A model generated the notes under the pieces. The model worked only from the letters and a program-made list of their open reading frames with translations, had not been told where the DNA came from and made no database searches. The translations under genes and the position numbers were made by a program. A DNA stretch of 64,000 nt from Bacteroides sp. CAG:1060_57_27 (GTDB lineage: Bacteria; Bacteroidota; Bacteroidia; Bacteroidales; UBA932): contig MNQT01000012.1 in NCBI GenBank assembly GCA_001915575.1, positions 62,001 to 126,000 of the forward strand, in the 5' to 3' direction. Within the stretch, counting starts at the first letter, position 1; every line of letters starts with the position of its first letter. Shown here in pieces: positions 60,524 through 64,000 of the stretch.

Positions 60524-61342
60524 ATGGCTTACGGACTACTCAAAGGCAAGAAAGGCATAATCACTGGCGCGCTGAACGACCAGTCGATCGCCTGGAAGGC
60601 CGCGCTCAAGGCCAAAGAGGAGGGCGCTGACATAGTACTCACAAACACGGCCGTATCCATAAGGCTGGGCACCATAGACCAGCTCGCACAGCAGTGCGGC
60701 GCAGTGGTGATACCTGCCGACGCTACCTCGGTAGAGGATCTCGACATGCTCGTAGACAAGGCAATGGAGCACTTCGGCGGCCCGTTCGATTTCGTGCTGC
60801 ACTCCATAGGAATGTCTCCGAATATCCGCAAGGGCCGTCCCTACGAGGCGCTCAGCTACGACTTCTTCAACAAGACACTCGACATATCGGCTCTCTCGTT
60901 CCACAAGCTGCTCGCCTCTCTCTACAAGAAGGATGCGCTCAGCGACTGGGGCTCCGTGGTGGCTCTCACCTACATCGCCGCACAGAGGACTTTCGAGGGA
61001 TACAACGACATGGCCGACGCAAAGGCGCTGCTCGAGAGCATAACGCGCAGCTTCGGAGTCATCTACGGCAAGAAACGCCATGTGCGCATCAACACCGTCT
61101 CGCAGTCGCCTACCCTGACCACCGCAGGCAGCGGTATCGCAGGCATGAAGGACATGTTCACCTATGCCGACAGGATGTCGCCCCTCGGAAATGCATCGGC
61201 GTCTGACTGCGCGGACTACATAGTAAGCCTGTTCTCAGACCTCACCAGGCATGTGACGATGCAGAACCTCTACCACGACGGCGGATTCTCGTCAACAGGG
61301 CTCACCGCAGATGTAGTGGAAACCTTCGCAAAGGGGCTGTAG
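60524..61342 (+). CDS. fabI: Enoyl-ACP reductase (FabI type)
   Basis: NAD(P)H-dependent short-chain dehydrogenase of 272 residues that reduces enoyl-ACP. It starts MAYGLLKGKKGIITGALNDQSIAW with the FabI-style nucleotide loop, has HSIGMSP, and the catalytic pair spaced Y-x6-K in YNDMADAKALLE rather than Y-x3-K, which identifies the FabI class. The last gene of the operon, followed by a terminator hairpin. Confidence 0.93.
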   Translation: MAYGLLKGKKGIITGALNDQSIAWKAALKAKEEGADIVLTNTAVSIRLGTIDQLAQQCGAVVIPADATSVEDLDMLVDKAMEHFGGPFDFVLHSIGMSPNIRKGRPYEALSYDFFNKTLDISALSFHKLLASLYKKDALSDWGSVVALTYIAAQRTFEGYNDMADAKALLESITRSFGVIYGKKRHVRINTVSQSPTLTTAGSGIAGMKDMFTYADRMSPLGNASASDCADYIVSLFSDLTRHVTMQNLYHDGGFSSTGLTADVVETFAKGL

Positions 61343-61414
61343 GCAGGGAAGTCCTGGGATATATTTCGCGTGCCGGGACCGTATCGGATACGGCCCGTGC
61401 CGGAAAATACAGGC

Positions 61415-61447
61415 AAGGCCGGGAGTCACGACAGACTTTCCGGCCTT
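61415..61447. terminator. Hairpin after fabI
   Basis: AAGGCCGG (61415-61422) and CCGGCCTT (61440-61447) form a stem, followed by ATTCCTT on the plus strand. The right arm overlaps the stop of the convergent propeller gene. A second palindrome, CCGTATC/GATACGG, lies just before it. Confidence 0.65.
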
Positions 61448-62591
61448 ATTCCTTATAGCGCAGATGCAGCAGCACGGGATTGGCGTCCGCATCCAGATCC
61501 GGCACAAGCCTCAGCGCGTCGTCGTAGTCCAGGATCGAGAATATCTCGCCATCCACGACAAAGGAGGGCGACACCGACAGCCCGACACCGTCCGACTTCA
61601 GTCTGAATCCGGGCCTGGAGTCCCCGGAAGAAGCAGCGTAGACGAGCTTTCCGTCCCTCATGTCCCAGACCTGCGAGCAATAGAGTCCGTCCAAGGTGAT
61701 GTAGAAATCGCAGAACGCATAAGGGCCTATGATCTCCGTACTGACATCCGAAATCCCGGGGCCGCCGGAAACCATCATCTCAGGGTTCATATAAGCCTCG
61801 TCCGATATGGCGTAGCGCCCCTTGTCGAACACCAGCATGGGAATATCGGCATCGGCGGTCACCCTGTACAGCGTATCGCTCCGAAACGGCAGATAGTAGC
61901 ATTCACCGTCAATGGACCTCACAGGGTCGGGATATCCTATCATGAACGACCTCTTGGCGTTCTGCATGACTGTGCCGCGCCTTATCAGATTCCATTCCGC
62001 ATCATAGATATCATAGCAGGTCCCCGCCTGCCCAGTTCCGGCATACAGGAGATCGAGATCCATCGGATTCAGCGCCAGTATGTTTCCGTCAGCGAGCACG
62101 GCGGCTCCGATGAGCGAATCCCGCGAGTATTCCGGGAGATACCTCCCCTCGGGAGTATAGGCCAGGATCCTATTCATGCTCACATCTGACGCCAGAATCA
62201 TATCCCTGGCACCGTCGAGGCATGCCGTACCGAGCGACACATATTCTCCGGGGCCGCGGCCTTTCCGGCAGAACCTGGAAAGAATCTTACCGTCACGCTC
62301 GCGGACACGGAAGAAAGTCTCCGACATGCCGTCGTAAAGATAGATATCGCCGTCCTTGTAGCCGAAAATCTGCGGATAGGCCAGCAGCGTCGAGTCTTCC
62401 GTCCCTATGGTAGTCCATCCCACGACCTCGAACATGTCACCGCAGACGGGCTCACACACCTCGCCTGCACCCACCGCCGAAGCGATGTCCAGGACAAGAG
62501 GCCCCTCTCCGGAGCCGGGCCTTCTCCCGCACGAGACCGATAAAGCCAGCAGGAGGGCACAAACAGCAGATAGAAACAATTGGCTTTTCAT
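61446..62591 (-). CDS. Six-bladed beta-propeller lipoprotein (BF3222 family)
   Basis: A 381-residue exported lipoprotein: signal MKSQLFLSAVCALLLALSVS with lipobox SVSC (Cys21). The body has blade-like repeats (GYKDGDIYLYDGMSETFFRV, ILSRFCRKGRGPGEYVS, LADGNILALNP). It shares the GRGP-[FG]-E motif with the protein at 32817-33935. No NVEALA partner is seen beside it. Function unknown. A TATATTTA box at 62615-62622 lies upstream. Confidence 0.82.
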   Translation of the reverse strand: MKSQLFLSAVCALLLALSVSCGRRPGSGEGPLVLDIASAVGAGEVCEPVCGDMFEVVGWTTIGTEDSTLLAYPQIFGYKDGDIYLYDGMSETFFRVRERDGKILSRFCRKGRGPGEYVSLGTACLDGARDMILASDVSMNRILAYTPEGRYLPEYSRDSLIGAAVLADGNILALNPMDLDLLYAGTGQAGTCYDIYDAEWNLIRRGTVMQNAKRSFMIGYPDPVRSIDGECYYLPFRSDTLYRVTADADIPMLVFDKGRYAISDEAYMNPEMMVSGGPGISDVSTEIIGPYAFCDFYITLDGLYCSQVWDMRDGKLVYAASSGDSRPGFRLKSDGVGLSVSPSFVVDGEIFSILDYDDALRLVPDLDADANPVLLHLRYKE

Positions 62592-62614
62592 ATAATATCG
62601 TCGTCAAACGGATG

Positions 62615-62622
62615 TAAATATA
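62615..62622 (-). promoter_or_regulatory. TATATTTA box upstream of the propeller lipoprotein
   Basis: A minus-strand TATATTTA, one mismatch from TAnnTTTG, 23 nt before the ATG at 62591. No -33 element is evident. Confidence 0.4.
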
Positions 62623-62646
62623 ATGATTATTCCTGTACGGCTGATG

Positions 62647-62698
62647 AATTTTGACAGTCGGCTTTAGCTACCGGCTTTGACGACAGGCTTTGACAACT
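62647..62698 (+). repeat. Four 13-bp iterons upstream of the transposase gene
   Basis: Units at 62647, 62660, 62673 and 62686 repeat exactly every 13 nt: AATTTTGACAGTC, GGCTTTAGCTACC, GGCTTTGACGACA, GGCTTTGACAACT. TTTGAC is shared by units 1, 3 and 4. Unit 4 contains the -33 TTTG of the transposase promoter. Confidence 0.75.
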
Positions 62699-62719
62699 GG
62701 AATTTTCTTGCCACCTTTG
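62689..62719 (+). promoter_or_regulatory. Transposase gene promoter
   Basis: TTTG (62689-62692), a 19-nt spacer and CACCTTTG (62712-62719), one mismatch from TAnnTTTG. The ATG is at 62751. Confidence 0.55.
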
Positions 62720-62750
62720 CACTCGAACCGACCAATGTAAGACTTGGACT

Positions 62751-63665
62751 ATGGAGTACTACCACGCATTCACCAGGGGTCTGGAAAAAGACCTGCTCTT
62801 CTATGGCGACGCCGAATTCCTCTACGGGATGAACATTATTCCCAGATACCTGAAGCTCTCAGGCACGAGGCTCCTTGCATTCTGCCTTATGGACAACCAT
62901 GTGCACTTTGTCCTCGAGGGATGCCGGGCCGCTTGCAACCAATTCATAATAAACTACAAGCGTACCGTGTTCTCTTTTCTGAAGAAATGCCGGGAAAGGG
63001 ACATCCCCGAGACAACGGTCCCCGGGATAGTCGGAATCGAGAGCACGGACAGCCTGCTGACCGTCATTGCCTATGTGCTGCGGAACCCTGTTGCGGCAGG
63101 CATCGACTATCTGCCGCAAGACTACAAATGGAGTTCCGCCCCGACCTATTTCAGAAAGCGCTGCAACATAGACGGAGAGGCAGCAAACGATGCCTGTGGT
63201 ACGGCGCGAGGCATTATTGGCAGTGTGGCAGGCAACTGCATGCCCCGGAAGATCGAGGAACTCCCACGCAGAGAGAGAAAACGCTACTTCATAGACGGCC
63301 CGGAATATCCCGGGCACTGGACAGTAGACGGCAACGGCATGATATATCCGGAAAATTACACCGAAGTGGCTAAGGTCGAAGGGCTTTTCCGCTCCGTCAA
63401 AAGATACCTGTACTACCTCTCGTCGGCCAGGGAGGCAGAGGTCAACCTGACAATGGGGCATGAGATCCGGCTAAGCGACACGGAACTGCGCAGGGAAGCC
63501 TCCGGAATCTGCCTGGAGAGTTTCGGCACCGCGTCCGTCGGACTGCTGACTATCGCCCAGAAACTTCAGGTATGCAAACTTCTGCGCAGCAGATTCGGCG
63601 CAAGCTACAAGCAGCTCGGCAGAGTGATGCACCTGGATTCAGATACTATCAAAGAGATGCTCTGA
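62751..63665 (+). CDS. REP-associated tyrosine transposase (Y1-Tnp/IS200-like domain)
   Basis: A 304-residue HUH-type protein. The metal-binding His-x-His is H50-V-H52 in MDNHVHFVLE, and Tyr69 in INYKRTVFSFLKK is the candidate nucleophile. LRNPVAAG and YKWSSAPTYF are typical of RAYT proteins. A C-terminal extension ends in a helix-turn-helix-like segment (FGASYKQLGRVMHLDSDTIKEML). Such proteins are single-copy domesticated relatives of IS200 transposases linked to REP palindromes; no IS200 ends are seen. The stop codon lies within a 20-bp tandem repeat. Confidence 0.88.
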   Translation: MEYYHAFTRGLEKDLLFYGDAEFLYGMNIIPRYLKLSGTRLLAFCLMDNHVHFVLEGCRAACNQFIINYKRTVFSFLKKCRERDIPETTVPGIVGIESTDSLLTVIAYVLRNPVAAGIDYLPQDYKWSSAPTYFRKRCNIDGEAANDACGTARGIIGSVAGNCMPRKIEELPRRERKRYFIDGPEYPGHWTVDGNGMIYPENYTEVAKVEGLFRSVKRYLYYLSSAREAEVNLTMGHEIRLSDTELRREASGICLESFGTASVGLLTIAQKLQVCKLLRSRFGASYKQLGRVMHLDSDTIKEML

Positions 63666-63692
63666 CTCCCAGAGAGATGCTCTGGCTCAGTC
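63653..63692 (+). repeat. 20-bp tandem duplication over the transposase stop codon
   Basis: AGAGATGCTCTG occurs at 63653-63664 and 63673-63684 with a 20-bp period. The first copy contains the stop TGA; at the matching place the second copy reads TGG. Confidence 0.8.
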
Positions 63693-63710
63693 GATAGAAC
63701 ATGTAAAAAC

Positions 63711-63787
63711 TTGGGAACCGAGGGTTTTGCAAAAACGGCCTTACAGGCCACTCAGTGGCACATTTTCCTAAAACGCCTGTTCCCAGG
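63711..63787. repeat. REP-like palindromic element
   Basis: TGGGAAC (63712-63718) and GTTCCCA (63780-63786) bracket about 60 nt containing smaller palindromes (GGCC-TTACA-GGCC and CCACTCAGTGG). It lies just downstream of the tyrosine transposase gene. It shares AAAAACGGCCTT with the intergenic region near 32430 (opposite strand). Confidence 0.45.
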
Positions 63788-64000
63788 TCTGAGGTGTACC
63801 ACTTGGCTGCATATCTCGACGTGCTGACGCCTACGCCGTGGATACGCGCGCTTTCCGCGTGGCTCAGCCCCGACTTGAACGAATCGTACAGCAGCACCAG
63901 CAGGTGCACTCGTAAACTGTTGCTCTTTATCATTGCTTTTGGACTTTGTCCAACTTTTTTGGTACAGCTCAGAATGCACCCACCGCTCGGGCAGCGCGAC

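Larger units (their letters stand above)
63649..63933 (-). pseudogene. Short HTH open frame, probably a transposase fragment
   Basis: A 94-residue frame. Residues 1-45 (LLVLLYDSFKSGLSHAESARI, then HGVGVSTSRYAAKWY) look like a helix-turn-helix of the kind found at the start of transposases. The rest runs through the palindromic element and the transposase gene end and does not look like protein. I read it as the broken remnant of a mobile-element gene, possibly cut by the repeat. From 63934 to 64000 nothing further is recognised. Confidence 0.3.

Noticed and set aside
62647..62698. Short regular repeats considered as a CRISPR array
   Set aside because: The 13-nt units are directly tandem without spacers, and no cas genes are present.

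Overview
The window looks like a chromosomal segment of a GC-rich member of the Bacteroidales. Supporting signs are GldH, DUF5020, DUF3244, an NVEALA peptide, BF3222-type six-bladed propeller lipoproteins, BACON domains, TonB-dependent receptors without SusD partners, a split transketolase, and Bacteroidetes promoter boxes (TAnnTTTG, sometimes with TTTG or TTG 18-22 bp upstream). Genus and species cannot be read from the sequence.

Layout. 1-8.5 kb: polyprenyl synthase, rsgA, a short RNase R, a DUF5020 protein, gpmI and an M3 peptidase lipoprotein. 8.5-16.4 kb: two nuclease-type lipoproteins, a lipoprotein with three OB-fold-like repeats and an Oar-like TonB receptor, read here as a possible extracellular nucleic-acid acquisition locus. 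16.6-25.2 kb: miaA, smpB, metK, then a tightly overlapping unit (LOG-family protein, polyprenyl synthase, holB, ricT, gldH, trmB), a small barrel protein and trxA. 25.3-32.1 kb: an RND efflux operon (TolC, adaptor, pump, PG0541-like protein) and lgt. 32.1-42.6 kb: an accessory island with an NVEALA peptide and a propeller lipoprotein on the plus strand, facing a minus-strand operon of DUF3244 protein, outer-membrane barrel, Cys-repeat precursor peptide, radical SAM/SPASM enzyme and C39-peptidase ABC exporter, with a TPR membrane regulator upstream. 42.7-61.3 kb: housekeeping genes (pgk, methyltransferase, DUF2723 protein, SUI1 protein, DUF4271, hemD-like, rnpA, yidD, transketolase, lepA, YqaA, acyltransferase, tRNA-Pro, lolD, trmN6, acyl-CoA ligase, fabF, fabZ, fabI). 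61.4-64 kb: another propeller lipoprotein, a REP-associated tyrosine transposase with upstream iterons, and a small HTH fragment.

The most interesting part is the 33.9-40.7 kb peptide operon. The precursor carries two tandem 17-residue Cys-containing core repeats. Its leader ends in a motif (NAENLQAG) that aligns position by position with NVEALASG in the neighbouring NVEALA protein, which suggests that both are processed by the same C39 exporter. The second candidate system is the TonB/OB-fold/nuclease locus. Both functional readings are inference from domains and gene order.
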